Source of the DNA: Blasia pusilla
Taxonomy: Eukaryota; Marchantiophyta; Marchantiopsida; Blasiales
NCBI GenBank assembly: GCA_050084515.1
Contig: CM114273.1
Coordinates: 23,684,001-23,748,000 of the forward strand
DNA: 64,000 nucleotides
Reading direction: 5' to 3'
The notes below the pieces were generated by a model. It did not search any database and was not told the origin of the DNA. It worked only from the letters and a program-made list of their open reading frames with translations. The position numbers and the translations under genes are program-made. Below, piece after piece: positions 35,918-51,222 of this stretch (positions are counted from its first letter, which is position 1; every line of letters begins with the position of its first letter).

Positions 35918-38900
35918 TTACTCAGATCTACTCTTTCTAACTAGTTGCCGCAGTCTGTCAATAAGGTTGCTGGGTTTACTCTTAGGAGGTGCACTAAGAA
36001 TTTCTATGGCAGCAGAAAAGGCATCCAAATCAATGAATTCTGACAAGGATTTGCCTTCAAACAAATTTTGATACAGCTCTAGACCTGAAACACAGAACTG
36101 GAGACTTTCGATCCTTCTGGCCGCTTTGACTGATGGCTTCGTCACAAGATTCATTATTATTGCACTGAGTGTTTTAAGATGTGACTTGAGAAATTTGGCC
36201 CTGGTTTTCAATGATACATCTGAAGTCGCCTGTTTGGACTTTCTTGAAGATTTACTGCTCTTGAATCCCAAGATTGCCGAGATAAGATGTAAAGCTTCCA
36301 CTTGGAGATATTCTGTTCGGGCGCTGGAACACTTCTGAAGGACTGCTCCGAAAAAACAGTTACCTAACCCGGAGTGGCGGTTAATGATCTCCTTGAAGAA
36401 GGTTACTGAAAGTGTACACTTCTTGGATACAAAAAAATCGTCCAGGGCCTGCATTACTATCTCTTCCACATCCTTGTCTGTATCTTCCTCAGAGTTCCCC
36501 AGAATGACTTTGATGAGCCAATAGCTTGCCGACTGTGCCATCACACTGATCCTCTTGATTGTGGACCGTGATGCCATTTTCAGAGATTTTTTCAATAACT
36601 CTTTCAAATTGAATAGATCAACTTCAGAGCCTTTTGGGTAATGCTTTCCTTTGAAGAGCTTGTTCTGCAAGATTGAACCTACTCTGTCTGCCACTTGTAA
36701 GTTCCCATCCGCAGTGCAAGAGTTGACAAATACTTGGAGCAGAGATGGTAATATGGTGAGAACCAGCAGACTGTCTGATTGCTTTTGCAAGAAGAACTCC
36801 AAAAGTGAAAGGACCCGGAATTTGAAGTGCATCAACTGTGTTTGTGTATCTTTGTTTTCCTCCCCTCCATCGCCACCGCCAGTCTTCTTCTGCTTCAAAA
36901 TTATTGCCAAGTGCTTATCAAACTTAAACATTTCCTCATCATCTAAATCAGAGGCTTCTGATTCCGTATCGTCATCCTCATCTTCCTGATCTGGTAGTTT
37001 GGAGCCATTTTGCTGTGCCAGCATTGAGGAAGTACCTTGCTTGACCAGAGTTTTGGTATCCACTAGCTGACTGTCATCTGACTCATCTTCATCCTCATCT
37101 GACCCATCTTCGTTCATGTCATCGTCACTCTCTTCCACATCAATGTTATCTTCACCATCATCCTTTTGGTTGTCAACCTCCACAACTGGTTTGTGGCGAG
37201 CAGTTTTAGTATTCTTCTTGACAATACTTAGCATGTTGGCTAAGCCATTACGGGTCAGATCACCACAGAAGGCTTTGAACACCTGAAAGGAATTCAGATG
37301 GAAGGATTAGATTTTGACACAATGGAACATCAGCAGCCCATCCAATCACACAGAAGGCAGACAGAAATACTGTATGAAAGAAGAGAATAAAATAGACACT
37401 CACTTGCTCGGCAGGAGCACGAATTGGTGCTGATGACTGAATCAATAGAGACAGCAGGACATCAACTAGAACATCCATAAAGACAGGTGCCTCTCCTTCA
37501 TCGGGCTCGTCCTCGAAGTCTAAATCTACCAGATCCCCAAAGGCATTTTTACAGCATATGGTGATTTCTGAAGCTGTTTCAGCCACACTTGGAACCAAAC
37601 GTGATTCGAACAGCAGCTGTACAAGGAGAGCTATGAATGCTTGGAGCCTATCTTTCTGCTTCCCTGCTTCAACTTTAGATAGCTGCAATGTGTCACCAAC
37701 ACATTTCATTGTCAGAAATAAGCTAGCAACATTGTCACAATTTCTAAACAAAGAATAACAAGAGTTCACACTGTGATTGGTCCCAACTCACCGCATTACT
37801 GAGTTGTAATATTGTGGCCTGCAACCTGGCAACTGACTCTTCTTCATCCTCTGAAAGGGGTTGCAGAGGAGTTATTGAGGGTATGAGCTTGATAAAGAGA
37901 TCCTGTACAGCAACATTGACTGGCAGTCCAGCCAGTGCTTGCTGACAAAGAGCCCGTAATTGATCTATGGCCCACCTTTGACGGCCTGCTTCACTATCTC
38001 CCCTACTCACTTGATTGCCTTCCATTACAGTGTCTCCAGATGGAACTTTCTGTTTCTTAGTATCAGATCCTGCATTCTCAGTTCTATCCCCTTCAAGATT
38101 TTCTGTGGTAAGATATTCACATAAGAGAGCCCTGAAGAGAGACTGGTAGCCTGTGATGGTGGTCAAACCATTCATCAAACCCTTAACAGACTGAGTACGT
38201 GACAATGAATCAAACTTCCCATGGCTACTTCCCTGTAAGATCAGGATCAACTTTATGCGACGCTCTTCATCAGCTTCTGCCCATTTGCAGATCTCTTGAA
38301 TGCAGTTTTGTGCTGCTTTGAAGAGAAGGTTGTCCTTTGAGGCAGTGACATCCAAGAGGCATCGCACAAAGCTTCTGGATAGCAAGTACTTAATGTGTGT
38401 GAGACAAAGTAATCTCGGAAGAAACAAGAGCATGAGCTGCATAGCCAAATGCTTTCTCTCGTGTGATGATGTGATCAAAGCACCATCTACGACAATATTC
38501 CAGAACGCAGCTAATTTTACCTCCAGGTTTGTTTCACTTTGGCACCTCTTCTTCTTACCCTTCTTGCTAGACTGTGGAGTCTTGAGCTGGTCAGGCTTTT
38601 GTGAGAATAGAATATTGAGAAGGTATTGCCACAACAAGTGCACCCGGGGGTGACTGCAAGAAGATTCCTATATCAAACGTGGGAGCCAACCTCAGATTAA
38701 ACCATCCCAAAATGATAACAAAGAAAGATTTAGATTCATTTGCAAGATTCAGTGAAGGGAAAAAATTCACTCTAAATCAGCCTTACCTTCAGGCATGGGA
38801 CTAAGTTCTTCAGATGGTCGGGTTCAAATATATCATGAAGGTCACCACTCGCAGGTAGAAGGGAGCAGGAATTTCGGATAGTCGCTGGAAGCTTGTCATG

Positions 38901-40885
38901 AAGCCTTAAAGCTAGCAGTAGTGCATCTGGACTAATATCCTTGGGTTCTTCACTGAGAAATTCTGTGAAAAGTGGTGCTGTGCAGACGCCTTTCTCGAAG
39001 CCATCGGCGCCCACCTGAAATAAAGGGAACCAGTATCAGCATCTGTCATCTAATCAACCTACTTGGGACACTAAGTAGACACGAGAAACTACATTGCACC
39101 TCACCAAGTCTGCATGAAAACTTACAGAATGATCTTCATCAGCAAGGAATTACAACCACAAACTGTAAGCTAGAATTACAAATTTTGAACTCCTTCATAC
39201 CTTCTCTCCCAGCTCTGCAACGAGATAAGCTGCAGGTTCCCGGAGGAAAGCTTTCTTCTTTGCAAGTTTGAGAAGACATTGTGTGATACCCTTTGCCAGT
39301 TCCTGCTGCTCAGAGCTCTTACCTTCCCCAATAACTCGTTCAGATCGGATGATGGCCCCATATGCAAAAAGTTGACCCAACAATGCATCTCTCGCCTCCT
39401 GAAGTAGAATTATGTGATAAGTGAAAAATATATATACATTCTCTCAAGAGTTTCACCTACTCGAGATCCACAACTTACAACATTCGGCGGTAGTCTAAAT
39501 GCTTATTGTATTGGTTCCTCACTTGCAAGGGCCTGCCATCACCACACATTACACTTGCAATGATTCATAATAATGGTAGATTAGGGATCCGGTTAAGTTG
39601 CTACGTCAGCATGGTAGGATTTGGAACCACAGTTCCTCACGTAAATGGACAGGACTTTTACTTTTCATTTCCGCTTGCCAGTTATTTTGTCTGTTCTCTC
39701 CCAACAGAATGAACACTCGGGCTGCAGCCCTCACTGCTCCAATTGTATTCATTCATTCCCTTTTCTTCATCAATTCATTCATCTCATTCCCGTCGTACAG
39801 AGATCCGACGAAGTTCGATAACTGCATTCCGACGTCGAACTAAGCTGACCTAGATTGAAGCAATTCAATTGAAGAGCAGATAACAGGCGAATCAAAAACT
39901 CACCTGGCCTTTCATAGATGATGTAACATCCAAGTTTTTTTCAATGATCTTGATGACTGCTTCACCCTTAATGCATGATAGTGCCCCCAGGACCGCGGCA
40001 AGAGCCAAGGCAAAACCCTGTCTTGCACTCTGGATCATGCCAAACGACCACGCGTTTAGTCAGAAGAGCTGAACGACACTCATGATTGGATTCCAAGCCA
40101 TCCAAGTCCCTAGGTTCATAACATTGGAAAAGAATAGATGATCAAATACCTCGCGAGACGACGCAACACCACGAACAAGACGTCGGAGTGCATACTGCAC
40201 AGCGGGAGCACATTCCATTAGCCCGTCTTCCTCCGTCTTCGCTTCTCCTAAAATCACAGCCTCCGCTGCCCGTTCCTCCTTACCCAACCCTGGCTTTGAC
40301 AGGGCAAGAAAATGGCAATAAGGAGAATTGAAGTGCAATCCACCGCAATCAGTGTTATCCTCCCCACAACGCGCCTAAGAACACTAACCCAGACTACCAT
40401 CATCCACTCATCTCACCAAAGCTATTACCTCTGTCCTCATAATCTCTCTGCGCTGCTAGAAGCTCCTTCACCAGAGCCAGAGACGCAGCTTCCCTCACGC
40501 TGGCCTCAACATTCGACAGATTCCAGTAAACTTGCATTCCCACAGGCTCGGGCAGGGATCCCGCTTCCAGTGGTGCAATGCTAGGAGTCATTTTCGCCAC
40601 TCCCGATTCATTCGCTGGCCCTCCTAATTTCCCCTCCTTCCCCTTCCGTGATACGAGACCTTCCTCGGACATTTTCGCCACTCCCGATTCGTAACCCGGC
40701 CCTCCTAATTTCCCCTTCTTCCCCTTCCGTGGGACGGCCACTTCCTCGGACATTTTCGCCTTCTTCGAGGCCATCTCAGCCGCTACGGATTCATTGCCGC
40801 CCACCTTGACAGCTTTTTTCGCTTCACCTGAAGCCCGCGCTTTGTTGGTGAGCTCGCCTTTCTTCTTTCTAGTAGGCTCTCCCAT
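35918..40885 (-). CDS. MYBBP1A: DNA polymerase V/MYBBP1A-like nucleolar protein
   Basis: Eight minus-strand exons join in phase: 40885-40429, 40289-40150, 40029-39904, 39398-39201, 39014-38787, 38667-37792, 37682-37404 and 37282-35918. They encode about 1222 residues, close to the usual plant length. Landmarks are MQVYWNLSNVEASVREAAS, VRGVASSRE followed by SARQGFALALAAVLGALS, HPRVHLLWQYLLN, FWNIVVDGALITSSHERKHL and a long acidic tract of Asp/Glu at about residues 805-890. Family members (yeast Pol5, animal MYBBP1A) act in the nucleolus in rRNA synthesis and ribosome production, and no polymerase activity is expected. The start was set at MGEPTRKKK; an in-frame Met lies 29 codons upstream. The lysine-rich N-terminus carries a 27-residue tandem duplication. 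Confidence 0.95.
40589..40760 (-). repeat. 81-bp in-frame tandem repeat in the MYBBP1A-like gene
   Basis: CATTTTCGCC starts at 40589, 40670 and 40751, an exact 81-bp period. The two full units encode 27-residue repeats beginning KMSEE and ending ESGVA, rich in Lys and Gly, at about residues 44-97 in the disordered N-terminal tail. Confidence 0.9.
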
Positions 40886-41069
40886 CGATCGCTCTGTGAT
40901 GTGCGCAGAGCGACTGATCTTTCCTTCCTGCACAGTACTGCCTCTCGTGATTCCTCGAAGAATGCTTCGCAAATCTTTCCTGCGAGGGTTTAGGGCTTTG
41001 AGCGTTTAGGGTTGGCCTGCCCGAGCGCTTCGTATACTGCCCTGCCCGGCACGGCGCGAGGAGTCTTTG

Positions 41070-41410
41070 ACCCGCGATCTCAATTGGGATCCGAGCTCTG
41101 CCTCAGTCGACCGGTGATGTTAACTAGAGATTAAGGCGTGACCTGCAGCGGGCGGTCGAGGTGTGGTATGGAGGAGATCTCTACCACCTACCTCCTGTAG
41201 CCGGTTGAAAGTGGATCTCCGACGGAGCTCTAGCAGTTGCTTCCGGTAGCCGGCACGGAGACTTGTGATCACCGGTGAATGTAAAAGCCCTGCTTCCGGT
41301 TGGCGGCTAAATTGTGATCTCAAGTGGAGTAGCCGGTGGACCCATGACCTCAAGTTGAGGTAGAAGCCCCGGCTCCGGCCAATAGCCTGTTGGCTTGAGA
41401 TCTCCATTCA
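41070..41410. repeat. Minisatellite, about 49-bp units, left array
   Basis: Imperfect repeats built on GGTTGACCCGTGATCTCAAG and CTCTGCCTCCAGTAGCC. The array lies just upstream of the MYBBP1A-like gene and is the same family and orientation as the array at 44.26-44.46 kb. Confidence 0.75.
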
Positions 41411-42191
41411 CTTGGGGACGATAGCCTCCGCTTGCAGGCATATAATTGGAATATTCTCGTTCCGTTCCGGTCCCGCCGCACAAGCTGAGACGGAACAGAA
41501 CCCCCAAATGGAGGACATTAAAAGAGGGCGACGAGACAATTTAGGGTGAATGGGCACTCACATGTAAATTTTCCATTTTGTGACGCTCTGAATATTCAAG
41601 AGAGCTTGTTTGCTCTTTTCTTGAAGGTGAGTTACATAAAATAGTAGTTGTTAGAGTGTATTAGATTAGGATAATTAAATCTTTTTCGTCACGCCTTATT
41701 CTTAGAGTCAAAATGATCGCAATGAGAAGATCTTGAAACTCAGTTTTTATTTTTGGGATATGTGTATGCAATATACATTAAAATCTCTCTTCTTCTTTTT
41801 TGGAGTCATTTGCACCAGATAATGAGGATTTGGCTTATATTAAATTGTTTACGTGTGCTCTAGATACAAGAAATATCTACCTACATGGAGAGGACTACCA
41901 ACGTTTTAGCAAACATTACGGTACCCGACTCACAAAGAGCTATTACCTCAACCAAGACCAAGAAATAATTTCCCAGTATGATTTTCGATACAATTTCATT
42001 TCTTCATGTTGCGTCATATGCATTGTTTGAGGGTTTCTTATATGATGATGCTTATCACTATGAATTGTGTCATCTTGATTTCAAGTCCTTCCTCTCTTAG
42101 AAAACCAAAAGTAGAATGGAGTAAAGAGAATTAGAGAATATTTCTCGATTTATATGAAAAATGTTACTTCCATCATTGTAATTAAGGCAAT

Positions 42192-42942
42192 ATGAGCCAA
42201 GATCAATGGCGATTGCTTGCAATTCACATGAATGAAAGATGTCAAGTGAACATACCATCTGAGCCACAAATATTAATAAACAAATTAGATGGGTTAGTAA
42301 AGAAGTATGAGTGAAAAATGAAACAAAGTCAATGGGGTGCCGAATTGAATGAGTGGGAATATTATGCTCAAATACACAGATTTAGAGGTTCATCACCAAA
42401 GCAATTATGAATACTAGGTGCATGTAATGGTGGTACTAACATCAAAGAATCCATTGGTATGGACTTTTTTATTGATTTGAGTGAAGAAGACCTCATCCAT
42501 ACTGAAACTCAACCATCATTTATTAACATTCTATCCGATGAGGGCGAGAAATTTTTTATCAGTTGAGTGATCCACTTATTCATCCATCAATAGATACACC
42601 ATTATGTGAACCAATAGATATATCTCAAACCCACACATCCAATATGAGTTCAAGTGAAGCTCTACCTACAAAACAAAGTCCAAGTAGTGAAGCATGTTCT
42701 TGACTAGTTATTGTAGGACAACCAAACAAAAAAAGAAAGTTGAGACATACCAATGATAGTATTACACAATCAATGAATGCCTTTATTCAAGTTTTGAAGG
42801 AGACAAGTGAGAAGAAAGCTCAACAAGAAGATAAAAAATTGGAGCTCATGTCTTAAATGTTCAAACTTCGTTGTATGGAGCTTTAGTTGGAGAGAGAAAA
42901 GCAAGAAGGAAGATCATCAACAACATCTAGTTTTGAAAAATA
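42192..42942 (+). pseudogene. Myb/SANT-like DNA-binding protein of a Harbinger element
   Basis: From MSQDQWRLLAIHMNERCQVN through ILINKLDGLVKKYE the peptide matches the trihelix-like Myb/SANT domain encoded next to Harbinger nucleases, where it helps bring the transposase to the ends. Acidic and Lys-rich stretches follow. Several in-frame stops interrupt it. Earlier residues of the domain may lie in 41.8-42.15 kb but are not clear. Confidence 0.55.
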
Positions 42943-42959
42943 AGTTTGTATGATCTACC

Positions 42960-43410
42960 TCAAGTTCTATCATTGCTCAAGTAAGCATGTGTGTCACAAA
43001 ACTCTTTAAACAATGATGCTCGCACTAGTTCATGTGCAATTATTCTTCTCCTCTCAATTATACTTCCAGGTTGTGATTGGATAATTCCACCATTCATCCT
43101 CTTATCCACTGGATTGATGTCTTGCTGTAAAGGCTTTGCATGTAGGATACCAAAATTATATAGAATTCCCCATGCAAGTGGTACTTTAGAAATAAGTTCT
43201 AGAGATATTGGACAATCGCATAGAATTATCCATCTTCCTTTCAAATGACCAAAAGCATTTTGTATTGTCACTCTTGCTTTTAATGTATGTCTATCAAATA
43301 TATTTTCCAATGGATTGTCTTGATGTAGGTGTCGATTGAAACACTTCAATAGCCATGGTCATAGGTGATGACCCCAAGTATTCTAGGCGGAATGACTTGA
43401 ACCTCTTGTT
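42960..43410 (-). pseudogene. HARBI1-like transposase (nuclease), C-terminal part
   Basis: The minus-strand frame holds PWLLKCFNRH, then ARVTIQNAFGHLKGRW and a helical tail (PLAWGILYNFGILH). The NAFG.LKGRW signature marks the C-terminal part of the PIF/Harbinger DDE nuclease. The frame shifts near 43.35 kb and only weak fragments lie upstream (to about 44.0 kb), so the first catalytic residues are not visible and the gene is dead. Confidence 0.8.
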
Positions 43411-44254
43411 AATCAAGTGGCAATACGATTTGTGGGTGAGAAATTATACGTTTCTCTTCAATGGCCATCTAGTATATTTGGAGTACATTAGAATGTTAAT
43501 GGTAATGGATGTATATTTGACAATTGTCGATTGTCCAATCCCATACAAGTCACTCAAGATTCAAAGTGATGGATTGTGAGCAAATCGATAGATAACTATC
43601 GCAACACAATTTGCTATCTCAACTTTTTTTTTCGCTCTCTGCCAAATTGGCATAGGTGGCATGACATGAATGGTTCAATCGCATCTACTAGTTTCTAGAA
43701 ATGCTCAAAAGATAGTCAATATCGACTTCTCATGTGAGTATAAAAAAAATTGTCATTGTAAGTCCAAACCTCTTTATGAATGACCTCCCACCAGGTGAAT
43801 TGTCTTGATATTCCCCAAAACTCTCTTCCTTCATTTGATTGACTTCGGTGCCACTCTTCAATCGTGGAATAAAATATGAATAAACTTTGAATATTAACTT
43901 CGTCATCTTCCAAGGTTCGCATCGTAAAAATCACAAACTCGATTTTGCTAAATATTCCACCTTCAAGAAACCATGCACAAAATAAATCAAATAATCCCTA
44001 AGAATAGTTAAAATAATCTCAATGAAAGTCTCCTTATTTGTCTACAACTAGAATATCTATGTCCTCCTTGTTGACATTAGAATAAAATTAGACACCACAA
44101 ACCCTTAATATGATAGGACTATTTAAAATGCCCTTTATGAGTGTATCTTATTTTTCCTTTCCCAGTGAACAAATTTGAATCGAAAGGGAGGCGAACGAAA
44201 CACACGTTTATGAGGATCCGCTCCCTCTAGCGGAGAGGGCAACTTCATATGAAC

Positions 44255-44475
44255 CGCCCTCGGAGTACCCGGCTGACTTAAGTTGAGGTGCAAGCACCAC
44301 CTCCAGTAGCTGGTTGACCCGAGATCTCGAGTAGAGTTACAGGTTGACCCGTGATCTCGAGGAGAAGCATGAGCCCAACTTCCACTGGCCGGTTGACCCC
44401 TGATCTCAAGTAGACGTATATGCTCTGCCTCCAGTAGCCGGTGGACCCGTGATCTGAAGCCGAGCCCTAAACTGG
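44255..44475. repeat. Minisatellite, about 49-bp units, right array
   Basis: Four partial units start GGTTGACCCGAGATCTCGAG, GGTTGACCCGTGATCTCGAG, GGTTGACCCCTGATCTCAAG and GGTGGACCCGTGATC. Full units measure 49 bp. The same family as 41.07-41.41 kb. Confidence 0.8.
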
Positions 44476-46014
44476 GAAACCTTTCCCGAAAGTTTCCGAT
44501 TCCCTTCGGTTTAGCGCGGGAGGGGTTGAATTAGTGGTCTCGCAGATTAGAATGCTGTGGAAATGGGGCTGGGCCCGAGTTCTGGCTCAATTTGAAAACG
44601 GAGCTCACTGGTCTTGTGATTCCACCTTTGTGACGAACGAGCGCATGCTGGTCGTCACTGCCAGTAAGCCCTTATCGAATTGTGCACTGTCCGTGTATTC
44701 TGTCCTTGAGAGTTTGGTAGTAGAGATTTGGCAGAGAGGAGCTGCTAAAACGTACGCTGTTTGTTAAAATCTCCTGTCTCATTCTACCTGCAGAATTAAT
44801 TCGGTGGTCCTGGGATCGCTTGTTGTTGGAAAGACGCTGGTTTCCTGCACTCCATTGCACTCGAATGAAGTGCAGAGTTGGAATTCTTGTGGGAACGCGT
44901 TCCAATTCCTAGATCCTTCTCTGTGAAGTGAACACTGCACCTGAAGCTCACATGATCTGAAAGAAGCTGCCAACATCGGTGGTTCCTGTGAAGATTTTGG
45001 TGTAGTGGAGAATAATGACACAAACAGTCCACTCAGCGAAGCCCATCAAGGAAGACATCAAGGGAGGTCCGAGGGCCCGGATTAAAAAGATGCACTGATG
45101 CCGAAAGGGTGACGGAAGAGCTCCCTAAGATTTTAAACCCGCCACAGCGGAAACAATGTCTGGAAATATAATGCGTCTGGGAGTCTGGAAGAAACACTGT
45201 TTATTGATGATGGGTATAGACTCGGTGACAACTCGATTACTCGATTTGTGATGTTATTTTGAATAGATTGTCCTGTGAAGAGTGAGTAAGGGTATTAATT
45301 ATAGTTGGGCTAACTTATGTCATGGCGGCAGCTGCCAAGCATTTCATGGTCATGTCTGAATTAATACGCCACAATTGTCATCGTTTCTCACTTCTCGTAG
45401 CAATGGGATAAGAGAGGGAATTGTCAGGCCCTAGTAGCTTCCACAATTGTCCAGTTCCACAATGTATGTTAATTATCAGGGTTATTGTCAGGAGTGTTCT
45501 ATCTGAGGATTTCAGTCTGTAGTTGCAGCTCATGTTTGCGAGTGTGCGTGCCACCTACCTGCAAGTGACGATTAGTTGCTCTTCGCGCTGGTCAAACACC
45601 TTCACTTGATTTTTGTGAGGAACCCACACAAATTCTTGTCCATTGGAAGGTCAACCAAACCGTCTTGTGGACGGGTTTTCCTGAGTGGGTGGCAAACTGG
45701 GTAAGCCAGCTCATTTTCTTATCATGCACAATATCCCCGTGGTCTTTCTTTTGACACATGTAATGAAATCAAGTGAATAGCAATGGTGGAGTGACTTTGT
45801 GACATAAAGTGCTGCAAAGCGATATTCCGCTCCCAGGTAGTCAGCTAATGGAAGACTTGTCTTGGGTATTCTGACCGGTTTTAACTATCCAGGGCTATGC
45901 AATTGACTTCTGGAAGACTTGACCCTCTTCCAATCATCAGCTTGTGCGTGAAGATAAGTGGAAGCACTGTGCGGAAAAATTCCAGGCTTGGATTGATTTG
46001 AGTGACACTCTGAG
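44476..46014. other. Upstream region of METTL5
   Basis: No protein-coding pattern was recognised. The region lies 5' of METTL5 and may contain its promoter, a 5' leader and leader introns. Several short frames are of no visible relevance. Confidence 0.4.
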
Positions 46015-48906
<2,892 letters not shown>

Positions 48907-51222
48907 TACTGCCAAGGGGTGCTGCATTTACGTTGGGATTCAGAGCTTCAGAAAGGATATTGAAAATCAAAGAGTCTTTTAATGGAAGAGGCCATTTGTT
49001 TAGAGATCAAACAGTCTGGAAGATTAGCTCCTAGTGCAAACTAGTTCGAAGCACTGGAAGACTTCACACTAGTGGTTGAAGTCATGCCGATGTAGTAGGA
49101 GTAATCACAAAAATGTAAGCTTTGGCAATGACACATGGTAACCCATGCTAAATTTACAGAGGCACTTGTACATCATCCTGAGTTCGCATTTATCAAGTTT
49201 TTCCTATAGGAGGAACCAGGACCACCAGACACAGCTCAAGTGTGAAGCTTGTTGCTAGTCTGACGTGGCATTAGAAAGTCACCTTGACATACTAAAGCAG
49301 CAAGCATTTTTATCCTCTGGTTGATAACCTGCCACAGGTATACAGTGCTAGGACGCGGAGCAGTCAAGGATCAGGCTACTTGTACCTGCCAAGCACTATC
49401 GTCAAGCAAATCAACTGCCTAGAGTCTGGAGAAATTGGTGCTTGGCTTTGGAAAGCTGTGAATTGCAAACTGGATTAACATATGGGAAACCCCAGCTCAC
49501 CTGCTTACCTTGCTGAAGATGTGTATCATGGGTGGAACAGACTCTGCTTTGTGGTGGAGTCTGTGCTCAATTGCGTCACAGGTTGGAATTAACCTGTGTC
49601 TGTTGTGAGGTGCAAATCGAATGGGAACACCAAACTTCCAAACCTCCTCTCTTCTGCCCATTCTTTTTTTTGGGTGTCAAAAACTGGACTCCAACGAAAA
49701 AGTTTCAAAGCAGAGGAAGTATTGCAGCATTAGCATTGGCTTGTGACGTGATCACTCTTGGGTCAAAAGAATTCCAACATTGATCCATTTTGAAATTTAA
49801 GGAAAGGACAAGTGTCATTCATGTAATTTTTGCACTTAAAATTCATAAAATATCTGCACTTATCTACATTTCATTGATATAGATCTCACAATGTAACTTG
49901 TGTCTTTAGAAACATCTAAGGAGAAATTTATAACAAGATTTCCATCAATTACTTCAAGAACTTTTCATGAAAATCTTCTAAATTAATTTTGAAAATCATA
50001 TCCACTAAATTAGAAACAGACAAGAACGATGTCCTTAGAGCTTGCAATGCTGATGCCACGCAGCATCTATGGTTCTATCTTTGTGGCCAGCTTGAACTTG
50101 GTTCTATCTTTATGGCCAGACTTTTAGAAGCCAGGGGAGAGTTTTGTCTGAAGGAAGTATTAATTAAATTAATCGTCCAAACTATTCCTCATATTCCCAA
50201 AAAAATTAATATGAACTGCTAAAATTGCATGTGCGATGCACTTGCGATCTTAAACTACATTAAATAAAAAAAAGTACCTTTCTCTGCAATCTTAAACAAC
50301 ATTAAATCTAAAAAATTACCTTTTTTTTTTTTTCATTTTACAACATGATTCTATAACATTTTTATTAAATATTTTCACAATAATTCAGTAATAACACCTC
50401 CCCTAAACTCTCCTCTACGCTAGCGCATATAATAAAAGGTCCACTCTCGAAGAAATCTCTCACAGAGAATTCTTTTGAATCTTTTCAATCAATATTTCAC
50501 CTATTCGAGAGTAGAAATAAAATAAAGAAAAAAATCCCATTTTCGCTTTATATTTTGATTTAGCACGTACGCACGGAATATATCTTCCCATGCGTGGGCG
50601 GCCAAGACAATCCTAGAGTCGTAGAAAAAGGTGGGGCATATGTATGACCTTAGTCGAGTCGTTTGCCAACTGACCGCGGGCAGCTTGCAGATTTAGAATC
50701 AAGACAAGTGGATGCAGCACAGTGCTGATGGGGCAGGATATATGTTCCTTATCCACTTACGCTCGCCATCTGTCTTTCCACGTTTCATCCGTTCCCATGC
50801 ACACACTCTGCCCACCCGGTAGATCCTTGAAGTCCACTTCGCACAGGCCGGTAAATCCGCAGGATTACTGGCGGGGTAAGTGAGACTAGGTACTTCGTCG
50901 TTGCACCCCGTACAGTCCAGATACTCCCGACAGTGCACAGACACGTCTACTAGGATTCCACTAACAGGATATGTAACGTGACCTTGTGAGCTCCTGCCGT
51001 TAGATCTGGCTGCCACTTGATCTGGGACTAAAGATCACTGCAGTAGGGATCTCTTGTATTGTATTCCCCCCTGCCCGAGGGATCCGATTCTCGGGTGGGG
51101 CAGCTGTGGCGGGCGAGGGGAACGAGCAACAAGAAAGGCTCGCGGTCGAAGAGTTGGAGAACAGAACGATCTGCAAAACCGAGACACTGCAGGAACCCAA
51201 GGGAAGGTGAAGGAGTTCAGCC
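48907..51222. other. Intergenic spacer between METTL5 and PSRP1
   Basis: No gene was recognised. Small duplications occur at about 50068-50122 (GGTTCTATCTTTRTGGCCAG twice, about 29 bp apart) and at 50246-50330 (ATCTTAAACWACATTAAAT twice, 42 bp apart). 49.8-50.55 kb is AT-rich. The GC-rich last 300 bases probably include the PSRP1 promoter and leader. Confidence 0.5.

Larger units (their letters stand above)
41420..44250. mobile_element. PIF/Harbinger-type DNA transposon remnant
   Basis: The segment between the two minisatellite arrays holds a Myb/SANT-like frame on the plus strand and a HARBI1-like nuclease on the minus strand, meeting near 42.95 kb. Two such convergent or paired genes are the hallmark of PIF/Harbinger elements. 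Terminal inverted repeats and a 3-bp target duplication were not found by eye, so the borders are those of the array interruption. Confidence 0.65.

Noticed and set aside
36651-36989. Plus-strand frames opposite the last MYBBP1A-like exon
   Set aside because: Low-complexity Ser/Pro-rich shadows of the acidic tract on the coding strand.
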